Of a stretch of DNA of 64,000 nucleotides, positions 52,207 through 60,894 are shown in pieces. The stretch's first letter is position 1. Every line of letters starts with the position of its first letter. Position numbers and translations under genes: made by a program. The notes below the pieces were generated by a model. The model searched no databases and had not been told where the DNA came from. It was given only the letters and a program-made list of their open reading frames with translations. The stretch is taken from the NCBI GenBank assembly GCA_029264305.1, contig JARICA010000019.1, forward strand, positions 20,894-84,893, in the 5' to 3' direction. The stretch is from Faecalimonas sp. (GTDB lineage: Bacteria; Bacillota; Clostridia; Lachnospirales; Lachnospiraceae).

Positions 52207-53370
52207 ATGAAAGAAATTAAAATCACAGATACAATTAAATATATTGGTGCGAATGATAAAACATTAGATTTATTTGAAAGTCAGTATGTGATTCCAAATG
52301 GAGTTTCCTATAACTCATATGTCATTCTTGATGAAAAGGTAACTGTTATGGATACGGTGGATGCAAGGGCGACAGAAGAGTGGCTTGCTAATTTAGAAAA
52401 TGTTTTGGATGGAAGACTGGTAGATTATTTGGTTGTATCTCATATGGAACCGGATCATGCAGCAAATATACAGAGATTAATTGAGAAATATCCAAATATG
52501 CAAGTTGTTGGAAATATGAAAACATTTAATATGATTTCGCAGTTTTTTACTGTAAACTTAGAAGGAAGAAAAGTTGTTGTAAAAGAAGGAGATACTTTAA
52601 ATATTGGCAGTCATACATTACAGTTTTTTATGGCTCCAATGGTACATTGGCCAGAAGTGATGGTTACTTATGAACAGTCGGAAAAAATTCTCTTTTCGGC
52701 AGATGGATTTGGAAAATTCGGAGCGCTAGATGTAGAAGATAAATGGACTTGTGAAGCAAGACGCTATTATTTTAATATTGTAGGGAAATATGGTGTGCAA
52801 GTACAGAATCTTTTGAAAAAAGTGGCGAAATTAGATGTTGAAATGATTTGCCCTCTTCATGGACCAGTATTGAAAGAAAATTTAGCGTATTATATTGATA
52901 AATATAATACATGGAGTAGTTATGATCCGGAAGATGAAGGCGTTTTAGTAGTTTATGCCTCTATCCATGGAAATACTGCAACGGCTGCAAAAAAAATGGC
53001 AGAAATTTTGTGTGAAAAAGGTGTTTCGAAAGTCCAGGTAATGGATTTGTCTAGGGATGATATGTCTGAGGCGATTGAAGATGCCTTTAGATATGATAAG
53101 TTAGTTGTGGCATCAGCGACATATGATAATGGGGTGTTCCCATGTATGGAAGATTTTTTGGCGCATTTAAAAGCGAAAAATTATCAAAAACGTAAAGTGG
53201 CGCTTATAGAAAATGGTTCATGGGCACCAACGGCTGCAAGACAAATGAAAGCGGTTCTTGAAGGAATGAAAGCTGTGGAAATTTGTGATACTGTAGTGAC
53301 AATTAAATCTGTGATGAATGAAGATAATATAAGAAGTATGGAAAAAGCAGCAGATGAATTAATGGCATAA
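52207..53370 (+). CDS. FprA-type flavodiiron protein
   Basis: Reduces O2 or NO using electrons from rubredoxin or F420-type donors; in anaerobes it protects against oxygen. 387 residues. A metallo-beta-lactamase-like diiron domain has SHMEPDHAANIQR (H-x-E-x-D-H ligands), MVHWPEVMVTYE and CPLHGPVL. A flavodoxin domain follows (VVYASIHGNTATAAKKMAE). No rubredoxin is fused. Start ATG 52207 follows GAGGAGAGAG. A TATAAT lies 70 bases upstream without a convincing -35. Confidence 0.94.
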   Translation: MKEIKITDTIKYIGANDKTLDLFESQYVIPNGVSYNSYVILDEKVTVMDTVDARATEEWLANLENVLDGRLVDYLVVSHMEPDHAANIQRLIEKYPNMQVVGNMKTFNMISQFFTVNLEGRKVVVKEGDTLNIGSHTLQFFMAPMVHWPEVMVTYEQSEKILFSADGFGKFGALDVEDKWTCEARRYYFNIVGKYGVQVQNLLKKVAKLDVEMICPLHGPVLKENLAYYIDKYNTWSSYDPEDEGVLVVYASIHGNTATAAKKMAEILCEKGVSKVQVMDLSRDDMSEAIEDAFRYDKLVVASATYDNGVFPCMEDFLAHLKAKNYQKRKVALIENGSWAPTAARQMKAVLEGMKAVEICDTVVTIKSVMNEDNIRSMEKAADELMA

Positions 53371-53387
53371 AAAGTATGATAATTTTA

Positions 53388-53444
53388 TAGCTCTACGTCA
53401 ACGGTAGGTGATTCTTTGAAATCCCAGCCATTGATGTAGAGCTA
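53388..53444. repeat. long imperfect palindrome with ISL3-like ends
   Basis: TAGCTCTAC/GTAGAGCTA is a perfect 9-bp outer stem. Inner pairing continues through GTCAACGG/CCATTGAT with one mismatch. The inward-reading arms (AGCTCTACGTCAACGGTAGG and AGCTCTACATCAATGGCTGG) are near-identical and resemble ISL3-family inverted repeats as I remember them. It may be a tiny non-autonomous element or simply the fprA terminator, though the following T run is poor. Confidence 0.5.
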
Positions 53445-53523
53445 GTTTGATTTCTTGGTGCTTTACAAAATGAAACAGAAATTTTTTGATTTCTTGAATT
53501 TCAAGAAAATATATAAAAAGTGC

Positions 53524-53552
53524 TTGACAATATGTAATGTATCTGATATGAT
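53524..53552 (+). promoter_or_regulatory. promoter of the tRNA-Phe/tRNA-Gly unit
   Basis: TTGACA (53524-53529), a 17-bp spacer and TATGAT (53547-53552), about 37 bases before tRNA-Phe. Confidence 0.82.
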
Positions 53553-53588
53553 ATTAAACGTGTCAGGGATAAATAGTAAAAGACACAA

Positions 53589-53661
<73 letters not shown>

Positions 53662-53679
53662 TAGTTGAATAGAAATTAT

Positions 53680-53750
53680 GCGGGTGTAGTTCAATGGTAG
53701 AACACTAGCCTTCCAAGCTAGATACGTGGGTTCGATTCCCATCACCCGCT
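53680..53750 (+). tRNA. tRNA-Gly (TCC)
   Basis: Acceptor GCGGGTG/CACCCGC, anticodon stem CTAGC/GCTAG with loop CTTCCAA giving UCC. T6 directly after the gene may end transcription. Confidence 0.97.
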
Positions 53751-53822
53751 TTTTTGCTACGTAAAAATAGAGAATATGCTATACTATAACCAACTAAGCG
53801 ATATGTTTTGTAGAGTAAGGAG

Positions 53823-54018
53823 TTGAAAAATATATCATATAAGAAAGTGGACAATGATAGCATTAAGGGTTCGATTTATCATATGGAGATACAGTTTGAG
53901 GCGGAAAAAAATCATGTTAAAGACACTGTATTTTTATAATTCGGATAAAGTGAAAATAGATGACGAACTGTATCAGATTCCAAAAGAAACATATAAAAAA
54001 TTTGAGAAATATTTTTAG
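53823..54018 (+). pseudogene. short frameshifted gene of unknown family
   Basis: Two short ORFs overlap in different frames. The first runs from TTG 53823 (KNISYKKVDNDSIKGS) and ends at 53939. The second (IDDELYQIPKETYKKFEKYF) runs to 54018. Removing one T from the T5 run at 53931-53935 joins them into one smooth chain of about 64 residues (...HVKDTVFYNSDKVKIDDE...). This suggests a recent frameshift, a phase-variable run or a read error. No family was recognised. A TATACT box lies upstream at 53780. There is a weak terminator (GGGCGTATC/GGTATGCCC) at 54026-54049. Confidence 0.5.
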
Positions 54019-54059
54019 TGAAAATGGGCGTATCAATTTTGGTATGCCCTTAAATTTTG

Positions 54060-54225
54060 TCTATTATCAGATGAATTAAAACACTTCTTAAGGGAAAATG
54101 AGTATTTGTTCATGGAATAAAAATAAAATATGGATTGTTTTTTGAAAATACAATTCATCACAAGTATTTTCTTGCAATTACTGGGGTGACCATATAAAAT
54201 AAGTCTAACTTTATAAAACGGTAAA
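54060..54225. other. intergenic, no gene seen
   Basis: AT-rich sequence between the frameshifted gene and the next short ORF. No convincing promoter or ORF. Confidence 0.4.
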
Positions 54226-54251
54226 ATGAAAAGAGATGTTACTATGATTTA

Positions 54252-54449
54252 TTGGTTTTTGCCTTATGTTTTTCCTTTTGTTCGTCTGCATTAGCAGTGG
54301 ATGGTTTTGTGGCAATGGGAGTACATACAGTAGGCGAAACAAAAACGGTTAAAATTAAAATCACAAATGCCCAATTGGCTGGTACTGGTAAAGTTGGAGA
54401 TATATTAAAAGGAAATGCGCTGACAAAACTAGGGGACTTAGTGGAGTGA
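54252..54449 (+). CDS. short exported-protein-like ORF, doubtful start
   Basis: 65 residues from TTG 54252: VFALCFSFCSSALAVDG reads like the core and cleavage site of a signal peptide, but the positively charged N-terminus is missing in this frame. One extra A in the A4 run at 54229-54232 would join it to ATG 54226 and give MKKRCYYDLLVFALCFSF. The mature part (VAMGVHTVGETKTVKIKITN, then LAGTGKVGDILKG) is unrecognised. No good ribosome-binding site is present in either case. It could be a decayed gene or a real one with a TTG start. Confidence 0.4.
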   Translation: MVFALCFSFCSSALAVDGFVAMGVHTVGETKTVKIKITNAQLAGTGKVGDILKGNALTKLGDLVE

Positions 54450-54501
54450 AAGTTGTCCCTTATTAAAGCAAAAGTTTCATACAGAAGCGAGGTGGATTGT
54501 T

Positions 54502-54753
54502 ATGAAAAATGTAAAAAAATATTTACCTTATATCATTGATGTTATAATCTATATTGTTATTGGAATTGGTATAGTCCGTAATTGGATAGCGATTAATATT
54601 CTTCTTCTAATTCTCTTACCAAAGATAATAATTAATGAGTTTCGTGAGTGGAAAGAAAACAGGAAAATTTCAACGTTTATTTCATTTCTTGCATTGTTTG
54701 TTGGGTGGATTTTGCAGGTAGCGTTGATAATAAAGACTGGAAAATTATTATAA
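54502..54753 (+). CDS. small membrane protein of unknown function
   Basis: 83 residues with a good start (AGGTGG before ATG 54502). A basic N-terminus (MKNVKKYL) leads into hydrophobic helices (YIIDVIIYIVIGIGIV, WIAINILLLILLPKIII), a charged loop (NEFREWKENRKIST) and a final helix (FISFLALFVGWILQVALII). Three membrane segments are likely. No family recognised; no neighbour gives a function. Confidence 0.65.
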   Translation: MKNVKKYLPYIIDVIIYIVIGIGIVRNWIAINILLLILLPKIIINEFREWKENRKISTFISFLALFVGWILQVALIIKTGKLL

Positions 54754-54770
54754 ATATTCTTATTATAGAC

Positions 54771-54800
54771 TGTGGGGCGTATCAAATGATACGCCCCACA
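54771..54800. terminator. bidirectional terminator
   Basis: TGTGGGGCGTATCA/TGATACGCCCCACA, between convergent genes, flanked by A/T-rich tails. Confidence 0.85.
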
Positions 54801-54803
54801 ATT

Positions 54804-55667
54804 TTATTTCGTCAGCACCTCGGCGCCGTTTTCAGTAATCAATACCATATATTCAATCTGTGCGGACAGACCGTCATCTTCCGTGTAAACTGTCCAACCA
54901 TTATCCTCGTCAACAAAGAAATCTGGACTTCCTTCGTTTATCATTGGTTCAATGGTAAAGATCATACCAGGAACAAGTACCATATCACTTCCTTTTGGTA
55001 TGACGTAGCTTACAAAAGGATCCTCGTGGAATTCAAGTCCAATTCCATGTCCACCAATATCTTCTACGACAGAATATCCGTTTTCTTTTGCATAGGAATT
55101 AATTGCATCTGCGATATCTCCCAAATGCCCCCATGGTTTTGCTGCTGCAAGACCTCTTTCTACACACTCCTCTGTAATTTGAACAATTTTTTTTGCTCGT
55201 TGTGATGGTTCCCCAATAGAAAACATTCTTGAAGCGTCAGAAAAGTATCCGTTTAAAATAGTAGATACATCCACATTGATGATATCGCCATCTTCAAGAA
55301 TGATATTTTCATCAGGAATTCCGTGGCAAATTTCATTATTTAAAGATGTGCAAACACTTTTCGGAAATCCGTCATAGCCAAGAGGGGCAGGGATACCACC
55401 GTGTTCGGTTGTATAGTTATATACAAGTTTATCAATTTCGGCAGTGCTCATTCCAGCGTGAATATGTTTTGCAACGTGATCTAATATTGCAGTATTTAGT
55501 TCGGCACTTTTTCGAATACCTTCAATTTGTGCGGGAGTTTTTAATATATCGCGGGTTGGCACGATATGCCCCTGTTCTTCAAGTAAAGCAATTTTTTCAT
55601 CAATAAACATATGGCATTTCTTGTATTTTTTACCACTGCCACACCAACAAATGTCATTTCTTTCCAT
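54804..55667 (-). CDS. map: type I methionine aminopeptidase with N-terminal SEC-C zinc motif
   Basis: Removes the initiator Met from nascent proteins. 287 residues, about 40 longer than the basic enzyme. The N-terminus has a SEC-C-type zinc knuckle (CWCGSGKKYKKCH), which may help dock at the ribosome. The pita-bread core has TCTSLNNEICHGIP-type residues (TSLNNEICHGIP), INVDVSTILNGYFSD (metal Asp), GHGIGLEFHEDP (metal His) and FTIEPMI (metal Glu). Start ATG 55667 has AGGAGG upstream. It is monocistronic and divergent from dnaX. Confidence 0.95.
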   Translation of the reverse strand: MERNDICWCGSGKKYKKCHMFIDEKIALLEEQGHIVPTRDILKTPAQIEGIRKSAELNTAILDHVAKHIHAGMSTAEIDKLVYNYTTEHGGIPAPLGYDGFPKSVCTSLNNEICHGIPDENIILEDGDIINVDVSTILNGYFSDASRMFSIGEPSQRAKKIVQITEECVERGLAAAKPWGHLGDIADAINSYAKENGYSVVEDIGGHGIGLEFHEDPFVSYVIPKGSDMVLVPGMIFTIEPMINEGSPDFFVDEDNGWTVYTEDDGLSAQIEYMVLITENGAEVLTK

Positions 55668-55749
55668 ATCAAATCCTCCTTCTTTTCATTCTATTCTATT
55701 ATAAAACATTTTTTGACTGATGGCACGTGTAAAATGCAAATTAAAAATC

Positions 55750-55779
55750 TTGTTTGTGTTCTAGTATTCGTGCTATAAT
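55750..55779 (+). promoter_or_regulatory. promoter of dnaX-ybaB-recR
   Basis: TTGTTT (55750-55755), an 18-bp spacer and TATAAT (55774-55779), 50 bases before the dnaX start. Confidence 0.65.
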
Positions 55780-55829
55780 GAAGTGTCAATCAGACAAGTT
55801 TTATGTCAGCACAGAAGGAGGGAAGATAT

Positions 55830-57380
55830 ATGTCATACACAGCATTATATCGTAAATTTCGTCCAAGTGAATTTGATGATGTCAAAGGACAAGATCATAT
55901 TGTGACAACTTTGAAAAATCAGATAAAAGCAGACCGTATTGGTCATGCCTATCTTTTTTGTGGAACAAGGGGAACAGGTAAGACAACAATAGCTAAAATT
56001 TTTGCTAAGGCAGTTAATTGCGAACATACAGTAGATGGAAGTCCATGTGGAGAATGTGAAATGTGTCGTGCTATTTCTACAGGGACATCAATGAATGTAA
56101 TCGAAATTGACGCAGCATCTAATAATGGTGTAGATAATATCCGTGAAATACGTGAAGAAGTTGCATATAGACCTGCAGAAGGGAAATATAAGGTTTATAT
56201 TATAGATGAGGTGCATATGCTTTCTATAGGAGCGTTCAATGCGTTGTTAAAGACTTTAGAAGAACCACCGGAATATGTTATTTTTATTTTGGCAACTACA
56301 GAGGCACATAAAATTCCAATAACCATTTTATCGAGATGCCAACGATATGATTTTAAAAGAATTGGTATTGATACAATTGCTAACAGATTAAATGAGTTGA
56401 TGATAGAAGAAAAAGTTGATGTGGAGGAAAAAGCTATTCGTTATATAGCGAAAATAGCAGACGGTTCTATGCGAGATGCACTGAGTCTTTTGGACCAATG
56501 TATTGCTTTTTACCTTGGTCAGAAATTAACTTATGATCATGTGCTAGAAGTATTAGGAGCAGTAGATACAGATGTATTTAGCAATCTGCTTCGACAGATA
56601 TTAAAACGAGACGTTCTAGCAGTTTTGAAAAGTGTAGAAGACCTTGTTATGCAAGGGCGTGAATTGACGCAAATGGTGAATGATTTTACTTGGTATTTGA
56701 GAAATTTACTTTTGGCAAAAACTTCGGATAATATGGAAGAAGTATTAGATGTTTCCACAGAAAATCTGCAACAGTTAAAAGAAGAAGCGGAGATGATAGA
56801 AGTGGATACACTTCTTCGGTATATTCGAATTTTTTCAGATTTATCTAATCAGATGAAATATGCGATGCAAAAGAGAATTTTATTAGAAGTAACTTTGATT
56901 AAACTGTGTAAACCTGCTATGGAAATACATTCAGATACATTACTTGATCGAATTCGAGCTGTGGAGGAAAAGGTGGAACAAGCAGGGGAAATACAGATTG
57001 TTAGAGAAGTGACTGAAATTCCAAAAGAACCAATACCTAAACCGACATTGGAAAAGGCGATACCAGAGGATATAAAAGAAGTTGTAAAAAATTTTCGTTC
57101 AATTATAAATGAAACTTCAGGACTTTTAAAAGGATATTTGAAGAATGCAAGATTAAGTCTTGGCGGGGAAGATAAGCTACTTATTGTTTTACCAGATGAA
57201 TTATCGGCAGACTTTATTAACCAACAACAGCATAAGCAAGAATTGGCGGAAGTGATTGAAAACAAAATCGGCAAAGCGATTACAATAGAAGTGCGTCAAA
57301 TAGAAAATGGACGCAAATTTGAGGAAAGTTTTGTGGATATAGAACAAGTAGTGCATATGAACATTACAATAGAAGATTAA
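55830..57380 (+). CDS. dnaX: DNA polymerase III subunit gamma/tau
   Basis: Clamp-loader ATPase. About 516 residues from ATG 55830 (MSYTALYRKFRPSEFDD), with GAAGGAGG upstream; the track start (55803) includes the site itself. Walker A is CGTRGTGKTT, zinc Cys are in CEHTVDGSPCGECEMC, Walker B is YIIDEVHMLS and sensor 1 LATTEAHKIP. The domain III collar and a shorter tau-like C-terminal part follow. No clear slippery A run is seen, so only one product is predicted. Heads the dnaX-ybaB-recR operon, the common order in Firmicutes. Confidence 0.95.
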   Translation: MSYTALYRKFRPSEFDDVKGQDHIVTTLKNQIKADRIGHAYLFCGTRGTGKTTIAKIFAKAVNCEHTVDGSPCGECEMCRAISTGTSMNVIEIDAASNNGVDNIREIREEVAYRPAEGKYKVYIIDEVHMLSIGAFNALLKTLEEPPEYVIFILATTEAHKIPITILSRCQRYDFKRIGIDTIANRLNELMIEEKVDVEEKAIRYIAKIADGSMRDALSLLDQCIAFYLGQKLTYDHVLEVLGAVDTDVFSNLLRQILKRDVLAVLKSVEDLVMQGRELTQMVNDFTWYLRNLLLAKTSDNMEEVLDVSTENLQQLKEEAEMIEVDTLLRYIRIFSDLSNQMKYAMQKRILLEVTLIKLCKPAMEIHSDTLLDRIRAVEEKVEQAGEIQIVREVTEIPKEPIPKPTLEKAIPEDIKEVVKNFRSIINETSGLLKGYLKNARLSLGGEDKLLIVLPDELSADFINQQQHKQELAEVIENKIGKAITIEVRQIENGRKFEESFVDIEQVVHMNITIED

Positions 57381-57393
57381 GGAGGAATTTAAA

Positions 57394-57747
57394 ATGGCAA
57401 AACGTGGAGGATTTCCAGGAGGAATGCCTGGAAATATGGCGAATTTAATGAAACAGGCTCAGAAAATGCAACGTCAAATGGAAGAGCAAGCAAAAGAAAT
57501 GGAATCAAAAGAATTTACGGCAACTGCTGGAGGCGGAGCTGTAGAAGTAACTGTATCAGGAACAAGAACAGTTACGAAAGTGAAATTACAAGAAGAAGTG
57601 GTTGATCCAGATGATATTGAAATGTTAGAAGATTTGATTATGGCAGCAACAAATGAAGCTCTCCGCAAAGTTGATGAAGAATCTTCGTCTGCAATGGCAA
57701 AACTTACAGGCGGATTAGGCGGAGGAATGCCTGGAATGCCATTCTAA
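57394..57747 (+). CDS. YbaB/EbfC-family nucleoid-associated protein
   Basis: 117 residues. A Gly/Met-rich start ([20 protein letters not shown]) and [40 protein letters not shown] are family hallmarks. The C-terminal [12 protein letters not shown] mirrors the N-terminal GGFPGGMPG. It is a small dimeric DNA-binding protein, standard between dnaX and recR. Starts 13 bases after dnaX with AAGGAGG. Confidence 0.96.
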   Translation: MAKRGGFPGGMPGNMANLMKQAQKMQRQMEEQAKEMESKEFTATAGGGAVEVTVSGTRTVTKVKLQEEVVDPDDIEMLEDLIMAATNEALRKVDEESSSAMAKLTGGLGGGMPGMPF

Positions 57748-57763
57748 TTTAGGGGATATCAAA

Positions 57764-58360
57764 ATGGATTATTATAGTAGTCAAATAAGTAAATTGATAG
57801 AGGAACTTTCTAGTCTTCCGGGAATAGGAGCAAAATCAGCACAACGTTTGGCGTTCCATATTATTCATATGCCGAAAGAGCAAGTGCAACAAATGGCAAC
57901 TGCTATGGTAGAAGCAAGAAATAATGTCCGTTATTGTTCGAAGTGTTATACGTTAACAGATAAGGAAGTTTGTCCTATTTGTAGTGATGCTGCTCGTGAT
58001 GAAAAAACTATTATGGTAGTAGAAACTACAAGAGATTTAGTTGCTTATGAGAAAACGGGAAAATATCGTGGAGTCTACCATGTTCTTCACGGGGCGATTT
58101 CTCCGATGCTTGGAATAGGACCAGGCGATATTAAATTAAAAGAACTTATGGAGCGTTTGCAAGGAGATGTAAATGAAGTGATTATTGCAACGAATTCTAG
58201 TCTTGAAGGTGAAACAACAGCAATGTATATTAGTAAGTTGATTAAACCTACAGGGATTAAGGTGAGTAGAATTGCAAGTGGAGTTCCAGTTGGAGGAGAT
58301 TTAGAATATATTGATGAAGTAACCTTGCTTAGAGCGTTGGAAGGACGGACAGAATTATAA
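57764..58360 (+). CDS. recR: recombination mediator RecR
   Basis: Works with RecO/RecF at gaps and breaks. 198 residues. An N-terminal HhH ([20 protein letters not shown]), a Cys4 zinc finger ([16 protein letters not shown]), a Toprim domain ([37 protein letters not shown]) and a C-terminal Walker B-like region give the full family plan. Third gene of the dnaX operon. The final [20 protein letters not shown] is canonical. Confidence 0.97.
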   Translation: MDYYSSQISKLIEELSSLPGIGAKSAQRLAFHIIHMPKEQVQQMATAMVEARNNVRYCSKCYTLTDKEVCPICSDAARDEKTIMVVETTRDLVAYEKTGKYRGVYHVLHGAISPMLGIGPGDIKLKELMERLQGDVNEVIIATNSSLEGETTAMYISKLIKPTGIKVSRIASGVPVGGDLEYIDEVTLLRALEGRTEL

Positions 58361-58441
58361 GGTTAGTGAATAAGAGTTGCTTCTTATAGAAAAGTAGGAT
58401 AGAATAGGAAAGAAAAGAAAAGAAAACAGGAGGCCAGTCTA

Positions 58442-59278
58442 ATGAACAAATTAGAATTGATGAAAGTTGCTAATGAAGTTCGTAAAGGTGCGGTAACAGC
58501 AGTATTTAATGCTAAGTCTGGACATCCAGGTGGATCGTTATCTGCAGCGGACATTTACGCATATTTATTCTTTGAAGAGATGAATATTGACCCTGCTGAC
58601 CCAAAAAAAGATGATAGAGATCGTTTTGTATTATCAAAAGGACATACAGCACCAGGATATTATGCGGCGTTAGCAAATAAAGGATTTTTTCCGGTAGAAG
58701 ATTTAAAAACATTGAGAAAAGTAGGTTCGTATTTACAGGGACACCCTGATATGAAGCATATTCCAGGAGTGGATATGTCCAGTGGTTCTCTTGGACAGGG
58801 AATTTCAGCAGCAGTAGGTATGGCTATTTCAGGGAAATTGAGAAAAAAGGACTATCGAGTATATACATTATTAGGTGATGGGGAAATTCAAGAAGGACAA
58901 GTTTGGGAGGCGGCAATGCTTGCTGCACATCATGAATTGGATAATTTAGTTGTTATTGTGGATAATAATAATCTTCAAATTGATGGTTCTATTCAAGAAG
59001 TTAATTCTCCATATCCAATTGATAAGAAATTTGAAGCATTTAATTTCCATGTAATTAATGTAGATGGACATGATTTTGATGCTCTTGATGCTGCGTTTAA
59101 AGAGGCAAGGGAGACAAAAGGTCAGCCAACAGCTATTGTTGCTAAAACAATCAAAGGAAAAGATGTTTCCTTTATGGAAAATCAAGCTTCATGGCACGGA
59201 GCTGCTCCGAATGAAGAACAGTATGCAATTGCTATGGCAGATTTAGAGAAAGTAGGTGAAGCATTATGTCAGATGTAA
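58442..59278 (+). CDS. transketolase, N-terminal (TPP-binding) subunit
   Basis: 278 residues. Half of a split transketolase, the pentose-phosphate enzyme moving two-carbon ketol units. AKSGHPGGSLSAADIYAYLF, SKGHTAPGYYAALA, GSLGQGISAAVGMAI and LLGDGEIQEGQVWEAAMLA hold the TPP/metal site. Start ATG 58442 follows GGAGG. The last codons overlap the start of the C-terminal subunit gene by 13 bases, so equimolar synthesis is likely. Split transketolases are usual in Clostridia and archaea. Confidence 0.95.
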   Translation: MNKLELMKVANEVRKGAVTAVFNAKSGHPGGSLSAADIYAYLFFEEMNIDPADPKKDDRDRFVLSKGHTAPGYYAALANKGFFPVEDLKTLRKVGSYLQGHPDMKHIPGVDMSSGSLGQGISAAVGMAISGKLRKKDYRVYTLLGDGEIQEGQVWEAAMLAAHHELDNLVVIVDNNNLQIDGSIQEVNSPYPIDKKFEAFNFHVINVDGHDFDALDAAFKEARETKGQPTAIVAKTIKGKDVSFMENQASWHGAAPNEEQYAIAMADLEKVGEALCQM

Positions 59279-60204
59279 AGAAAATTGCAACGAGAGAAAG
59301 TTATGGTAATGCTTTAGTAGAATTAGGGAAACAACATGAAGATCTTGTGGTTCTTGATGCAGATTTAGCAGCAGCCACAAAAACAGTGATGTTTAAAAAT
59401 GTTTTTCCTGAACGCCATATTGATTGTGGTATTGCAGAATGTAATATGATAGGTGTCGCAGCTGGGCTTGCCACAACGGGAATGGTTCCCTTTGCAAGTT
59501 CATTTGCTATGTTTGCGGCAGGACGTGCTTTTGAGCAAATCCGCAATTCTGTAGGGTATCCAAAATTAAACGTGAAAATTGGAGCAACTCATGCAGGAAT
59601 TTCTGTAGGTGAAGATGGAGCAACACATCAATGTAATGAAGATATTGCATTAATGAGAACAATTCCAGGAATGGTTGTAATTAATCCTTCGGATGATGTG
59701 GAAGCAAGAGCAGCAGTAAAAGCAGCATATGAATATGAAGGACCAGTGTATCTTCGCTTTGGTAGATTGGCAGTTCCTGTTATTAATAATGAAGAAGAAT
59801 ATACATTTGAATTAGGTAAAGGAATTACTTTAAAAGATGGTAAGGATGTGACAATTATTGCCACTGGACTTCCAGTTTCTGAATCTCTGGAAGCAGCAGA
59901 GAAGTTAGAAAAAGATGGAATTTCTGTAAGAGTAATTAATATTCACACAATCAAGCCTTTGGATGAAGAAATTATTGTTAAAGCAGCGAATGAAACAGGA
60001 AAAATTGTTACAGTAGAAGAACATTCTATTATCGGTGGTCTTGGAAGTGCAGTTTGCGATGTTGTTGCAGAAAAAGCACCAGCCAAAGTAATGAAAATTG
60101 GAATCAATGATGTGTATGGAGAGTCAGGTCCTGCAGTGGAATTGATTAAGAAATATGGTTTAGATGCAGAAAGTATTTATAAAAAAGTAAAAGCATTTGT
60201 ATAA
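59266..60204 (+). CDS. transketolase, C-terminal subunit
   Basis: 312 residues with the Pyr and C-terminal transketolase domains. ATRESYGNALVELGKQHEDL, FPERHIDCGIAECNMIGVAA (contains the conserved Glu contacting TPP), GATHAGISVGEDGATHQ and RAVN-type C-terminal region (SVRVINIHTIKPLDEEIIVK) fit. Start ATG 59266 lies within the upstream subunit gene behind TAGGTGAAG. The pair forms an alpha2beta2-type enzyme. DXS-like activity is unlikely given the split form and the neighbouring subunit. Confidence 0.95.
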   Translation: MSDVKKIATRESYGNALVELGKQHEDLVVLDADLAAATKTVMFKNVFPERHIDCGIAECNMIGVAAGLATTGMVPFASSFAMFAAGRAFEQIRNSVGYPKLNVKIGATHAGISVGEDGATHQCNEDIALMRTIPGMVVINPSDDVEARAAVKAAYEYEGPVYLRFGRLAVPVINNEEEYTFELGKGITLKDGKDVTIIATGLPVSESLEAAEKLEKDGISVRVINIHTIKPLDEEIIVKAANETGKIVTVEEHSIIGGLGSAVCDVVAEKAPAKVMKIGINDVYGESGPAVELIKKYGLDAESIYKKVKAFV

Positions 60205-60209
60205 GGAAG

Positions 60210-60246
60210 TACACCTTAGGCTTTTAAGCTTGAGGTGTATTTTTTT
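60210..60246 (+). terminator. intrinsic terminator of the transketolase genes
   Basis: TACACCTTAGGCTT/AAGCTTGAGGTGTA with a T7 tail. It lies just before the next ribosome-binding site. Confidence 0.82.
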
Positions 60247-60258
60247 AACGGAGGTAGA

Positions 60259-60771
60259 ATGAAACTGAAAAAAATCGTTCGAAAGATATATGAGTTGAGA
60301 GAAGAATGGAAATATGATTTTTATGAATGTGTGCAGGATATTGCAGAACATCCAGTAGTGTTGCGCATGAAGTTGTATCCACATCACGGAACAACAAATT
60401 GCTATAAACATTGTATGAATGTGGCATACTATAATTATCAATGGTGTAGATTTTTTCATTTAGATGCGAGGTCGGCAGCTAGAGGTGCTATGTTACATGA
60501 TTTGTTTTTGTATGATTGGCATACGCATGCGGCAAAGACAGGAGATAAATTTCATGGATTAACACATCCGAAGACTGCTTTAAAAAATGCGGAAAAATTT
60601 TTTGTATTAAATAAAATAGAAAAGGATATTATATACTCTCATATGTGGCCGGTAACTTTGTTTAGGTTTCCGAAAACAAAAGAAGGATTTATTACGACAT
60701 TAACAGACAAATATTGCGGTGCTTGTGAAAGTAGTAAAAGAAGAAAAAGGGAGAAAAGACGAGAAAAATAA
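60259..60771 (+). CDS. HD-domain phosphohydrolase
   Basis: About 170 residues from ATG 60259 (MKLKKIVRKI), preceded by GGAGG; the track start includes the terminator. HD motif: HHGTTNCYKHCMNVAYYNYQ (first His), MLHDLFLYDWH (HD pair) and HGLTHPKTALKNAEKF (later His). Metal-dependent phosphohydrolase of the YfbR/HDIG-like class. The substrate (nucleotide or other phosphate) is not deducible. The C-terminus is strongly basic (SSKRRKREKRREK). Its stop codon is inside a terminator hairpin. Confidence 0.85.
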   Translation: MKLKKIVRKIYELREEWKYDFYECVQDIAEHPVVLRMKLYPHHGTTNCYKHCMNVAYYNYQWCRFFHLDARSAARGAMLHDLFLYDWHTHAAKTGDKFHGLTHPKTALKNAEKFFVLNKIEKDIIYSHMWPVTLFRFPKTKEGFITTLTDKYCGACESSKRRKREKRREK

Positions 60772-60788
60772 AAATCTCGTCTTTTTTT
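60757..60788 (+). terminator. terminator overlapping the HD gene stop codon
   Basis: AGACGAGA/TCTCGTCT followed by T7. The 5' arm encodes the last Arg-Glu-Lys codons. Confidence 0.85.
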
Positions 60789-60894
60789 GTGGATAAAAGT
60801 CGAAATTTTTCAAAGACAAGATGACAATTTCCGATAAAATAAATATTTTCTATATGCTAGTATGAAGAAAAATATGCGAATGAGGTGAAAGGTT

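Noticed and set aside
51811-52226. Short ORFs covering the tRNA-Tyr and tRNA-Leu genes
   Set aside because: They arise from tRNA sequence and have no independent support.
60788-60796. Single TGTGGATAA match after the HD gene, and others inside coding sequence (near 44436 and 58956)
   Set aside because: Isolated 9-mers of this composition occur by chance in AT-rich DNA; only the triple cluster is reported.
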